A DNA stretch of 17,029 bases from Blastocatellia bacterium (lineage in GTDB: Bacteria > Acidobacteriota > Blastocatellia > Pyrinomonadales > Pyrinomonadaceae): assembly GCA_003175865.1 (NCBI GenBank), contig PSRF01000401.1:1-17029 (forward strand). Direction: 5' to 3'. The translations under genes were made by a program, and so were the position numbers. The notes under the pieces are model-generated. The model had not been told where the DNA came from, did no database searches, and worked only from the letters and a program-made list of their open reading frames with translations. Positions 1 through 6,794 of the stretch are shown here, one piece after another. Position 1 is the stretch's first letter. Every line of letters starts with the position of its first letter.

Positions 1-14
1 CGGTCCGACAGAAG
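1..14. repeat. Arm of a family-1 palindromic element at the left window edge
   Basis: The first 14 bases, CGGTCCGACAGAAG, are identical to the right stem arm of the two hairpin elements at 12265-12439 and 13135-13303. Both of those continue as AGCTTG. Here the arm is followed by ATGACTG and then GAGCTTGG, so it may be interrupted, or the later match may be chance. The rest of the element, if present, lies outside the window. Assignment rests on a 14-base exact match to a repeat seen twice more in the window. Confidence 0.55.
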
Positions 15-872
15 ATGACTGAGCTTGGCATGGGTGATAACCCTCGACAGAATTTCGCTCAAGCTATGTCACAGATGGCATCCGGAGACGCTACTGCTGA
101 TTCGCTCGTTAAGGCTGCAGCAACAGCGCCTCCACAAATGCAACCACGCATCTATCAGGAGGCTGCCTCGCGAGCACTGGATGATGGCAATGCGGACCAG
201 GCGCGACAAATTGCAAACGATCATTTGCAAGGCAGCGCTCGCGACGTGGTGATGCAACGAATTGAATTCCGCGAAATGGCCACAAAGGCAGAAGGCGTAC
301 GTATCGAGGAGATTCGACAACAGATCTCACGTCTAACCTCCGACAACGACCGGATCGATTTGCTGCTCCGCATGGCTGATGATATCGCAAAGAGCAATTC
401 GAAGTTGGCAAAACAGGTGTTGGAAGAAGCTCGTCAGTTGACGAATCGTCGCGCGACAGGGTACGAAAACTTCGAGCAACAGCTCCGAGTAGCACACGCA
501 TTTGCTGTAGTTGAGCCTGCTCGCAGTTTTGAAATCCTTGACTCCGGCATAGGTCAATTGAATGAACTTCTCACTGCGGCCGCTGTCTTAAATGGCTTCG
601 AAGTAAATATTTTTCGAGACGGTGAATTGCCTCTACAGGGTGGCGGAGGATTGACAGCAATGATTAGCCGTTATGGTCAGGAGTTGGCCCTGCTGGCTCG
701 CACCGATTTCGAGCGTTCGGAAATGGTGGCCGGACATTTCCAGTTAGCAGAACCTCGCATCATGACAAGGCTATCGATCATTCAAGGTCTACTCGGTCTC
801 GAAGTGCAACAGCAACAAAACCCCGGTCCATTTCGAGGCTTTGGTCAAACCTTCACATTCCGACAACCATAG
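3..872 (+). CDS. Uncharacterised alpha-helical protein, probably 5'-truncated by the window edge
   Basis: The frame is open from the first complete codon at base 3 to a TAG at 870-872. The first ATG is at base 15, but no ribosome binding site precedes it, so the true start is probably upstream. The product is strongly helical, with segments such as residues 28-75 and 90-150 (counted from the ATG) that look like tandem helix pairs of TPR or Sel1 type without a clear consensus. A conserved-looking stretch (VEPARSFEILDSGIGQLNEL) is followed by a Gly-rich turn (LQGGGGL). It resembles uncharacterised proteins I recall from Acidobacteriota in which a helical-repeat region precedes this same C-terminal pattern. 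No catalytic motif is visible and I assign no function. The 5' end coincides with the arm of a palindromic element, so the reading frame may run through a repeat. Confidence 0.75.
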   Translation, partial: VRQKMTELGMGDNPRQNFAQAMSQMASGDATADSLVKAAATAPPQMQPRIYQEAASRALDDGNADQARQIANDHLQGSARDVVMQRIEFREMATKAEGVRIEEIRQQISRLTSDNDRIDLLLRMADDIAKSNSKLAKQVLEEARQLTNRRATGYENFEQQLRVAHAFAVVEPARSFEILDSGIGQLNELLTAAAVLNGFEVNIFRDGELPLQGGGGLTAMISRYGQELALLARTDFERSEMVAGHFQLAEPRIMTRLSIIQGLLGLEVQQQQNPGPFRGFGQTFTFRQP

Positions 873-883
873 AGCCATTGGTC

Positions 884-958
884 GATTGCTGATTGCTGTT
901 TGCTGGTTTAAGAATTTCACAATGCAAATCAGCAATTAGCAATCGGCAATCAACAATC
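884..958. repeat. Imperfect inverted repeat of GATTGCTGATTGC type
   Basis: The left arm GATTGCTGATTGCTGTTTGC and the right arm, whose complement reads GATTGTTGATTGCCGATTGC, can pair as a hairpin of about 20 bp around an A/T-rich loop. It starts just 12 bases after the stop codon of the upstream gene. The same unit, ATTGCTGATTGCCGAT, occurs inside the helicase gene at 11553-11597. It could act as a transcript 3'-end hairpin, but it has no T-run, so I call it a repeat rather than a terminator. Confidence 0.7.
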
Positions 959-1057
959 CTTAGCAGCCGATTTGCTTGTGCCTCATCAACTGGTAATTTC
1001 GTGCGTCGTTTTAAGTCAAAATGGCACTGGCTTCTACTCAAGACAACCAGCCTTTAC

Positions 1058-1231
1058 TTTTTGTTCGGAGAGGGCAATGCGTGGGCCAGGTTCGCCGTCG
1101 CAATACTGGTTTCGAGTGCTTCGTTCTTTCTAATCGAGCAACCGTTCAACGGACTTAGAACGAAATACTCTTATGGAAGCCACCTGAGCCCACACGCTTG
1201 TGAAATGAGCGCGGTCAGAGTAGTAAATTGA
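1058..1231 (+). pseudogene. Remnant of an acyltransferase-3 (OafA/YrhL-like) membrane protein, C-terminal end only
   Basis: Translation of this stretch contains a membrane segment ending in FFLIEQPFNGLRTKY. This resembles the last transmembrane helix and the conserved I-E-x-P-F-x-x-L-R tail of acyltransferase-3 proteins, normally about 350-650 residues long. Only about 50 residues are present. Upstream of 1058 the frame runs through the intergenic repeat and shows no family similarity, and there is no credible start or ribosome binding site. Its TGA overlaps the start of the next gene. I read it as a decayed gene end left by a deletion. The family assignment rests on a short motif and is moderate. 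Confidence 0.5.
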
Positions 1232-1863
1232 ACGTGGTATCCACACTTCTTGCTGCCTCCAGCACGCACCTGATCTTCAGGTTTTTCCGGCGGCTTGGAA
1301 TATTAGGTGTGCTGCTGTTGAGTACAATTGATTCTTCGTTTCTCGTTCTGCCATTCGGAAACGATCTCCTGCTCATCGCGCTAATCAGTTCGCGTTCGCG
1401 AGAGTTGCCGTGGATGGCCTACGTGATAGTTGCGGCTATTGGATCCGTACTTGGCGTGCTCTCCGTCGACGTGATTATGCGAAAGACTGGTCAGGCTGGG
1501 CTCAGTCGTTTCGTCGGTAAACAAAAGCTCGAGTCATTAAGCAGCAAGATCTTGGACAAGGCAGAGCTAACCATTTTTTTTGCTACGCTCATGCCGCCAC
1601 CCTTTCCCTTCACACCCGTAGTCATGACGGCGTCAGCCTTGCAGGTGCCACGCAAGACATTGCTCACGCTTGTCTTTGTTGGACGCCTCATTCGATTCAC
1701 GATCGAAGGCGTGTTGGCACTCTCATTCGGTCGACGAGTGATTGAATATTTGAATTCGGAATACCTGGTCTATGCCGTGTATGGATTAATCGCGGTGGCG
1801 CTAATCGGAAGTGTGATGTCGTTAGTGAAGTTGAGGAGACCTGCCACGGCTGAAAGAAGTTAG
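1228..1863 (+). CDS. VTT-domain (DedA / SNARE-associated-like) integral membrane protein
   Basis: The 211-residue product is hydrophobic with several predicted membrane segments: roughly residues 24-55, 62-85, 112-138 (re-entrant, Pro-rich) and 180-203. The Pro-rich motif ATLMPPPFPFTPVVMTASAL, followed by a helix with G-R-x-I-R, is typical of a YqaA/VTT subgroup of DedA-like proteins. Family members are membrane proteins linked to lipid-carrier recycling and membrane homeostasis; the substrate of this subgroup is not known to me. The start is uncertain: TTG at 1228 (overlapping the end of the remnant acyltransferase frame) and GTG at 1234 are both possible, and neither has a good ribosome binding site. 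The C terminus is a short basic tail (KLRRPATAERS), consistent with a cytoplasmic end. Confidence 0.85.
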   Translation: MNVVSTLLAASSTHLIFRFFRRLGILGVLLLSTIDSSFLVLPFGNDLLLIALISSRSRELPWMAYVIVAAIGSVLGVLSVDVIMRKTGQAGLSRFVGKQKLESLSSKILDKAELTIFFATLMPPPFPFTPVVMTASALQVPRKTLLTLVFVGRLIRFTIEGVLALSFGRRVIEYLNSEYLVYAVYGLIAVALIGSVMSLVKLRRPATAERS

Positions 1864-1886
1864 ACCATGGGAAGATATTTTGAGAC

Positions 1887-1915
1887 TTACCGTTAGCCTT
1901 CTTTAAGTGTAGAAT
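1887..1915 (+). promoter_or_regulatory. Candidate sigma-70-type promoter for the 77-residue basic protein
   Basis: A TAGAAT box at 1910-1915 matches the -10 consensus at five of six positions. It lies 17 bases after TTACCG (1887-1892), a moderate -35. Transcription would start near 1922, giving a leader of about 27 bases that holds the AAGGGAG ribosome binding site before the ATG at 1949. The prediction rests on sequence match and position only. Confidence 0.4.
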
Positions 1916-1948
1916 CTTCACCCGATAATTTCGAAGGGAGCCCGCAAC

Positions 1949-2182
1949 ATGCCAGAAAGACGAGGAGTACAAGCCACCGAGGAAGTAAAAGCAGAGTGGA
2001 CATACGCCTATAAGATCTACCTGAAGGCACCTGGTGATCGCTACGACAAGAAGAAGGACCGAACCTCTCGCATCGATTTCGTAGCACAGGAAATGAAACT
2101 CACTCGCAAACAGGCGAAACGCCGGATCAGAAACTACGAGGCCTGGCAGCGGAACATCAAGAAAGGGCTGGTTACTCCCTAA
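1949..2182 (+). CDS. Small basic protein of unknown function, possible helix-turn-helix
   Basis: This is a 77-residue, highly charged protein. The ATG is preceded by AAGGGAG at a spacing of 8 bases, a good ribosome binding site, and by a plausible promoter, so I think it is real despite its size. The N-terminal half is YKIYLKAPGDRYDKKKDRTS. The second half (VAQEMKLTRKQAKRRIRNYE) reads like a helix-turn-helix: a helix, a short turn at LT, then a basic recognition-like helix. This suggests nucleic-acid binding, but I do not recognise a named family. There are no cysteines, membrane segments or signal peptide. The FMN reductase gene converges on it, with about 60 bases between the two stop codons and no convincing terminator. 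Confidence 0.7.
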   Translation: MPERRGVQATEEVKAEWTYAYKIYLKAPGDRYDKKKDRTSRIDFVAQEMKLTRKQAKRRIRNYEAWQRNIKKGLVTP

Positions 2183-2239
2183 TATAAAACATCAGCCTCA
2201 GAGTGAGCGCACCTCTCGACTCGAAGCGCTTTACAGTGT

Positions 2240-2794
2240 CTAGCTCGCAGATTGCAATTTCCGACTAAACCGCACCAACTCTTCCAGCAATTGTCGGATT
2301 AGTTTCTTCGCGGTTTCGTCTGTGAGATTTCCCTGCTCATCGAAATGTTTGTGCGCGTTCGCGATCATTATCTCAGGTTGGTTTACTGCGTACATATTTA
2401 GGAAAACAAACATTTGTCGCAGGTGGTACTGAGCTCGAGTTGTTCCGAGTACTCCTACGGAAGCGCCCATCACTGCGACCGTTTTACCAGTCCACGCACT
2501 GTCACCATACGGTCGCGACGCCCAATCAATTGCATTTTTCAAAACGCCTGGCACCGAATAGTTATATTCGGGAGTTACAAACAGTATTGCATCCGCAGCG
2601 CGAATTCGTTGTTTCAATTCGACGACTTTAGCTGGGGGATTCGCTTCGTCGTCCTGATTAAATCCGGGTAGACCATCTATTTCGAAGATGTCAATTCTCG
2701 ACCCCTCTGGCGCGAGTTCCTGCGCCGCACGCAAAGCGGCGCGATTGAATGATGTTTTGCGTAAGCTCCCTGCTATGCCGAGTATTACGAACAT
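2240..2794 (-). CDS. NADPH-dependent FMN reductase / flavodoxin-fold quinone or azo reductase
   Basis: This 184-residue cytoplasmic flavoprotein belongs to the NADPH-dependent FMN reductase family (ChrR/YieF, ArsH and azoreductase relatives). The N-terminal GIAGSLRKTSFNRA (residues 7-20) is the FMN phosphate-binding loop. The family signature PEYNYSVPGVLKNAIDW (75-91) contacts the flavin ring, and GASVGVLGTTRAQYHLR (110-126) is the third conserved block. Such enzymes transfer electrons from NAD(P)H to quinones, chromate or azo dyes; the natural substrate cannot be read from sequence. Length is normal. The ATG has a strong GAGGAG at 7-8 bases. It lies 125 bases downstream of the metallo-beta-lactamase-fold gene on the same strand and could be co-transcribed with it. 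Confidence 0.93.
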   Translation of the reverse strand: MFVILGIAGSLRKTSFNRAALRAAQELAPEGSRIDIFEIDGLPGFNQDDEANPPAKVVELKQRIRAADAILFVTPEYNYSVPGVLKNAIDWASRPYGDSAWTGKTVAVMGASVGVLGTTRAQYHLRQMFVFLNMYAVNQPEIMIANAHKHFDEQGNLTDETAKKLIRQLLEELVRFSRKLQSAS

Positions 2795-2919
2795 TGTTTG
2801 TCTCCTCGGTCAGGAAACTAATCTCAAGATTTGTTGAAAGGATTGCGTCCTTCCTGTTGGCCACTCTAAAGATTTATGTGCTGATGCCTACTGCCTTCTG
2901 CCGTTCAAACGGTTCGTTC

Positions 2920-3954
2920 TCACTTTCCCTTTGTGCCTTGCAACTCTTTGTACATGTCTTCAATATTTGGCACTGCAAAATTCTTGAACGCAAAACTGCT
3001 GTACTGCTCAGGTAACGTCAACTGCTGTTTTGCTTGATCGAGGGTTAGACCATCTGCGATCGCTTTCTGCACTCTCGTGTGCAGGTTTTCTAAATAGTTG
3101 CGAAACTCGCGAACGTCATCCGCAGTCGCTACCTCCCCATGTCCCGGAACAAATTTCGCCGTCGGATAATCTTTGAGAAGCTTGTCGAGCGAGGGAATCC
3201 AATCGTTTACTGTCGCGTCGACTAAATTTGGCAACGTTTTGCGCCAACTCATATCGCCGGTGAACACGACATTTGCATCGGGTACGTACGCAAGAACGTC
3301 ACCTCCTGTATGGCCTGGTAACGTAAACAGAATCACTTCCCTCTTACCAATCTTTAACTTGCGTGTTCCTGAACTAAACGTCTCCGTGGGGTTTGTCAGA
3401 GTGATGCTGGCCAATTCATCCAGGCGACGTATTTGACGCTCGAGTTGAGTGCGCTTATCAGTCGCATCGGCCGGCGTTTCGTTCAACTGCTTCACGGCAT
3501 CTGCACGTCGACGAGCAAGTTCAGCAGCGTCAGGAAGAAAACGTTTGTTCTTCGTCGTCTCCCATTCAAGCAACTTTGCGTGACCGATGATTGGCACCTT
3601 CATCGCCGCAAACACCTGGTTGCCGCCAGTATGATCTAAATGATAGTGACTGTTCACCGCGTACTTGATTGGCGCCTTCGTTTGCTCACCAATTGCAGTT
3701 ATTAATTCCTTGATTGCCGTGGGTGTATAAAAGGTGTCGAAGACGATTACTCCCTCATCAGACGCGATGAATCCGGCGTTGCCTGATGCTAATCCGCCGG
3801 GTTTTGCAATCGCAGCGTAAATACCATCCGCAACCTTAACCAGTGTGAAGTCGTCCTCGGCTTTAGGAGGAGTTGGTTGAATATGGAATTTGGCGGTGGT
3901 AACTAAACACAATGATGTCAAAATCAAAAGCACTGTAACGAAGGTCGTCCTCAT
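2920..3954 (-). CDS. Secreted metallo-beta-lactamase-fold hydrolase
   Basis: The 344-residue product has an N-terminal signal peptide (about residues 1-21). The zinc signature HYHLDH is at 103-108 (ligands H103, H105, D107, H108), followed by H215 in GHTGGD, D234 in FTGD and H272 in PGHG. All metal ligands of a dinuclear MBL-fold hydrolase are present. It resembles the SoxH / quinoprotein-relay subgroup, so it is not necessarily a beta-lactamase. Substrate is unknown; hydrolysis of an ester, lactone or thioester outside the cytoplasm is most likely. A charged helical insertion (about 125-190) between the H-x-H-x-D-H motif and the next ligand is longer than in compact family members. The ATG follows AAAGGAG at 6-7 bases. 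A large hairpin element begins 46 bases upstream of the start. Confidence 0.92.
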   Translation of the reverse strand: MRTTFVTVLLILTSLCLVTTAKFHIQPTPPKAEDDFTLVKVADGIYAAIAKPGGLASGNAGFIASDEGVIVFDTFYTPTAIKELITAIGEQTKAPIKYAVNSHYHLDHTGGNQVFAAMKVPIIGHAKLLEWETTKNKRFLPDAAELARRRADAVKQLNETPADATDKRTQLERQIRRLDELASITLTNPTETFSSGTRKLKIGKREVILFTLPGHTGGDVLAYVPDANVVFTGDMSWRKTLPNLVDATVNDWIPSLDKLLKDYPTAKFVPGHGEVATADDVREFRNYLENLHTRVQKAIADGLTLDQAKQQLTLPEQYSSFAFKNFAVPNIEDMYKELQGTKGK

Positions 3955-3999
3955 AAGTTGCTCCTTTTCTAAAATGCCGCAGAGAGGTCATTTTAAATT

Positions 4000-4204
4000 C
4001 CCTTTAGTAGTCGCGTTGGGAACATCATTCAAGCTCTTCTGTCGCACACCTCCTTGGAGTGCGACGGCCCGGCGTCGCTCTATAATTCCTGAACTGTGTT
4101 AGCTCTAAGTTGTCGCTATAACAAAGCGAGGCCGGGCCGGCGCACTCCAAGGAGGTGTCCCGACAGAAGAGCCTGAACCATCATTTCGGAGTACTACTAA
4201 AGTG
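4000..4204. repeat. Element A: compound palindromic element (family-1 ends, family-2 core)
   Basis: The tips are CTTTAGTAGT (4002-4011) and its exact complement ACTACTAAAG (4193-4202). After 18-19 variable bases on each side come CAAGCTCTTCTGTCG (4030-4044) and its near-complement CGACAGAAGAGCCTG (4161-4175), as in elements B and C. Inside these, CACCTCCTTGGAGTGCG and its complement begin a second stem, which is homologous to element D at 13965-14077, including the loop (AAGTTGTCGCTATAACAAAG here, AAGCTGTCGTTATAACAAAG there). The element has no coding capacity. It lies between divergent genes (MBL-fold hydrolase and M2 peptidase). Confidence 0.88.
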
Positions 4205-4302
4205 AACCTAAGTTGAGCTCTGGGCCGCAGATGTTTAATAATGCATTTGATCCCCAAAACCAAAGACCCCTGAACGTTCTTACGAGGAGGCTCTGTGACC
4301 TC

Positions 4303-6126
4303 ATGCGCCAACATCGGCTAATCTGCCTTGGGCTAATCTCTATTCTCATCGGAATCTCAGTTATGTCGTCATGTGTAAATCCGGGAACACCCGCAACCAA
4401 CTCTGCCGCAAATACCAACGATGCTGCTGGCTTTCTTGGCGATGCTGAAAAGCGTTTGCTTGATCTCAACATCAAGTTTTCACGCGCGGATTGGGTGAAG
4501 AGCACTTTTATTACAGACGATACTGAATCACTATCGGCTCAAGCGAACACAGATCTGATCGCTGCAACTACGGAGCTTGCTGAGCAAGCGCGAAAATTTG
4601 ACGGACAGAACCTCTCGCCAGACGAACAACGAAAGCTGAAACTTCTCAAGCTCTCACTGACGCTTCCTGCACCTAAGGATCCCAAGGAACGGGAAGAACT
4701 CACAAAGATCGCTGCATCAATGGAAGGCGATTATGGCAAGGGCAAGTACTGTCCTGACGGCGAGAATGGCAAGTGTCTCAGTCTTGGTGATTTGGAAGAG
4801 ATCATGGCGCAGTCTCGCGATCCTGAACAGTTGAAGAAGATCTGGTCGGGTTGGCACCAGATATCTCCGCCGTTTCGCAAAGACTACGTCCGCTTCGTCG
4901 AACTGAGTAACAAAGGTGCGAAGGAGATGGGCTTCAAAGATACGGGCGCGATGTGGCGTTCCAAGTACGACATGGAGCCTGACGCATTTGCCGCCGAAAT
5001 GGAACGACTCTGGCAACAAGTTAAGCCACTCTACGATTCGCTCTACACTTACACTCGTCACAAGCTTTCAGAAAAATACGGTAAGGATGTCGTCGCTGAA
5101 GACAAACCAATCCCTGCACACCTGCTCGGTAACATGTGGGCGCAAACGTGGAGCAACGTCTATCCATTGCTCGCTCCAGCAACCGGGGATCGCGGTTACG
5201 ACCTTACCCAAATTCTCAAATCGCGGAACACCGACGCGAAGCAGATGGTCCGCTATGGTGAGTCGTTCTTTACCTCTCTCGGTTTTGAACAGCTTCCGCA
5301 AACATTCTGGGAACGCTCACTCTTCACCAAACCGGCGGATCGCGATGTTGTTTGTCACGCAAGCGCGTGGGATGTCGACTTCGATAAAGACGTGCGCCTT
5401 AAAATGTGCGTACAAATCAATGAGGAAGATTTCACCACGGTCCATCACGAACTTGGCCACAACTACTATCAAATGGCTTATGCGTCGCAGCCATTTCTCT
5501 ACCGCGACAGTGCTAACGACGCCTTTCACGAAGCGATTGGTGACACAATCGCACTTTCAGTAACACCGGCTTACCTGAAGCAGATTGGGCTAATCGACAA
5601 AGTGCCGGAACAAAGTGCCGACATCGGATTTCTGTTGAATCGAGCACTCGACAAAGTCGCATTTCTGCCGTTCGGATATCTCGTGGATCAATGGCGTTGG
5701 AAAGTTTTCTCTGGCGAAGTTGGCCCAAATGACTACAACAAAGCATGGTGGGACCTGAGGGAGAAATACCAGGGTGTTGCTCCGCCTGCGCCGCGAAGTG
5801 AAGCGGATTTCGATCCCGGCGCGAAATACCACGTCGCTTCAAACACTCCTTACGCGCGTTATTTTTTAGCAGCCATTCTTCAATTCCAGTTTCATCGTGC
5901 ATTGTGTCGTGAGGCTGGGTTCAGTGGCCCGCTCTATCAATGTTCGATCTATGGGAACAAGAAAGCAGGGGAGAAGCTGAAGACGATGCTGGCAATGGGA
6001 CTGAGCAAGCCGTGGCCGGAAGCGTTAAAGGCGATGACGGGCGAAGACAAGATGGACGCGACAGCGATTATCGACTACTTCGCACCATTGAAGACGTGGT
6101 TGGATGAACAGAACGCGAAGAAATGA
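4303..6126 (+). CDS. M2-family (angiotensin-converting-enzyme-like) zinc peptidyl-dipeptidase, lipoprotein
   Basis: From the ATG at 4303 the product is 607 residues. It opens with a lipoprotein-type signal (MRQHRLICLGLISILIGISV) ending in MSSC, so it is probably anchored to a membrane facing the periplasm. The M2 zinc motif HELGH is at 382-386 inside VHHELGHNYYQMAY, and the third ligand E410 lies in FHEAIGDTIALS, as in ACE. The N-terminal ADWVKSTFITDD block is also characteristic. Family enzymes remove C-terminal dipeptides from peptides; here the likely role is peptide catabolism outside the cytoplasm. The frame extends upstream to a TTG at 4213 with an ATG at 4231. I prefer 4303 because the signal peptide starts there and GAGGAGG lies upstream, although its spacing (about 13 bases) is long. 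Length and core motifs are complete. Confidence 0.93.
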   Translation: MRQHRLICLGLISILIGISVMSSCVNPGTPATNSAANTNDAAGFLGDAEKRLLDLNIKFSRADWVKSTFITDDTESLSAQANTDLIAATTELAEQARKFDGQNLSPDEQRKLKLLKLSLTLPAPKDPKEREELTKIAASMEGDYGKGKYCPDGENGKCLSLGDLEEIMAQSRDPEQLKKIWSGWHQISPPFRKDYVRFVELSNKGAKEMGFKDTGAMWRSKYDMEPDAFAAEMERLWQQVKPLYDSLYTYTRHKLSEKYGKDVVAEDKPIPAHLLGNMWAQTWSNVYPLLAPATGDRGYDLTQILKSRNTDAKQMVRYGESFFTSLGFEQLPQTFWERSLFTKPADRDVVCHASAWDVDFDKDVRLKMCVQINEEDFTTVHHELGHNYYQMAYASQPFLYRDSANDAFHEAIGDTIALSVTPAYLKQIGLIDKVPEQSADIGFLLNRALDKVAFLPFGYLVDQWRWKVFSGEVGPNDYNKAWWDLREKYQGVAPPAPRSEADFDPGAKYHVASNTPYARYFLAAILQFQFHRALCREAGFSGPLYQCSIYGNKKAGEKLKTMLAMGLSKPWPEALKAMTGEDKMDATAIIDYFAPLKTWLDEQNAKK

Positions 6127-6220
6127 GAAAGCGTTGAGATCTTGAATCTTAGCTAATGAGATTTGATCTTCCGCCTATGGCGTTCGATCTTTGACAAGGA
6201 CACTTTCTGCGGGTTGTTCG

Positions 6221-6266
6221 GAAACCAACGGGAAACTCGCGAGAGCTAGCTTCCCCGTTGGCGTTT
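6221..6266 (-). terminator. Hairpin overlapping the 3' end of the small minus-strand gene
   Basis: AACCAACGGGAA (6223-6234) pairs with TTCCCCGTTGGC (6251-6262), and the GAAA/TTTC bases outside extend the stem with one bulge. On the minus strand the stem begins within the last codons of the gene ending at 6246, encloses its TAG in the loop, and is followed by TTTCC. This is a weak intrinsic terminator or 3'-end stabilising hairpin. The short T-run lowers confidence. Confidence 0.4.
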
Positions 6267-6602
6267 CTTGTGTTCCACGCGCGTGAGGTTTGCATCGCGA
6301 AGTACATAATGCTGGGTGTTGCTTTCTCTGATCACATCGGCGCCCCAAAACTGCTCGAAAACCGACGGCGGCCAAATGCAATGAGACTCACCTTCGCGGA
6401 TGGTGGCGTGATTAACGCGCGCGACATCCTGCGCTGTTAGTCTGGGTCTACGATAGATTGGCGAACTGAGGCGATCTGAGGTTACCGACTGTAACCAACC
6501 ACGAAATGAAAACCTTCCTTCGGAGTTCACATCACAAGTGGTCTGATCGGAATTTATCGGGCTGGAAACTACAGATAATTGTTTTTGGGCAAAGACTCTC
6601 AT
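6246..6602 (-). CDS. Small hypothetical protein of unknown function
   Basis: A 118-residue frame opens with ATG preceded by AGGGGAG at 8 bases, one of the better ribosome binding sites in the window, and ends in a hairpin that encloses its stop codon. The N-terminal half (1-55) is Ser/Thr-rich and unremarkable. The second half looks more constrained: RRPRLTAQDVARVNHATI (52-69), then HCIWPPSVFEQFWGADVIRE (74-93), then HYVLRDANLTRVEHKKR. There is no signal peptide, membrane segment or known motif. I do not recognise a family. The opposite strand also has a 60-codon frame (6258-6440), but it lacks a ribosome binding site. It could be a real orphan gene or the tail of a decayed one; the 5' signals favour a real gene. 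Confidence 0.5.
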   Translation of the reverse strand: MRVFAQKQLSVVSSPINSDQTTCDVNSEGRFSFRGWLQSVTSDRLSSPIYRRPRLTAQDVARVNHATIREGESHCIWPPSVFEQFWGADVIRESNTQHYVLRDANLTRVEHKKRQRGS

Positions 6603-6684
6603 AATTCACTCCCCTGCAGAACTTAATAAGAACCAATCGAGAGTCGATTCCAGTTTTGGGAGGCCTTAATGAATCCGAACCCAC

Positions 6685-6724
6685 AAAAAAGCCGCAACTT
6701 CGAATGAAGTCGCGGCGATTTTTT
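6685..6724. terminator. Intrinsic terminator, bidirectional
   Basis: The stem GCCGC-a-ACTTC (6691-6701) pairs with GAAGT-c-GCGGC (6706-6716) around a GAAT loop, with one internal mismatch. It is flanked by six A on the left (6685-6690) and six T on the right (6719-6724), so it can work in both directions. On the minus strand it lies about 70 bases after the stop of the secreted protein gene at 6795 and is its likely terminator. It also insulates the small gene at 6246-6602. Confidence 0.85.
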
Positions 6725-6732
6725 GCTTGCTT

Positions 6733-6786
6733 TGAGATCTTAGATTGGCTTTTTCATCTAAGATCCGGTTTCTAAGATCTGAGATC
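6733..6786. repeat. GATCTTAGAT inverted and direct repeat cluster
   Basis: GATCTTAGAT (6736-6745) and its exact complement ATCTAAGATC (6756-6765) form a 10-bp hairpin around a 10-base loop. A third related copy, CTAAGATCTGAGATC, follows at 6772-6786. Similar words (TTGAGATCTTGAATCTTAG, then GATTTGATCTT) occur just after the M2 peptidase stop at about 6135-6170. It lies between the stop at 6795 and the terminator, so it is in the 3' untranslated part of the secreted-protein transcript. Confidence 0.6.
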
Positions 6787-6794
6787 GATCCTTG

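Noticed and set aside
4916..5563. Long plus-strand frame of 215 codons overlapping the M2 peptidase gene
   Set aside because: It is a shifted frame of the peptidase coding sequence; the peptidase frame holds all family motifs, and this one is Ser/Thr/Arg-rich with no motif or ribosome binding site.
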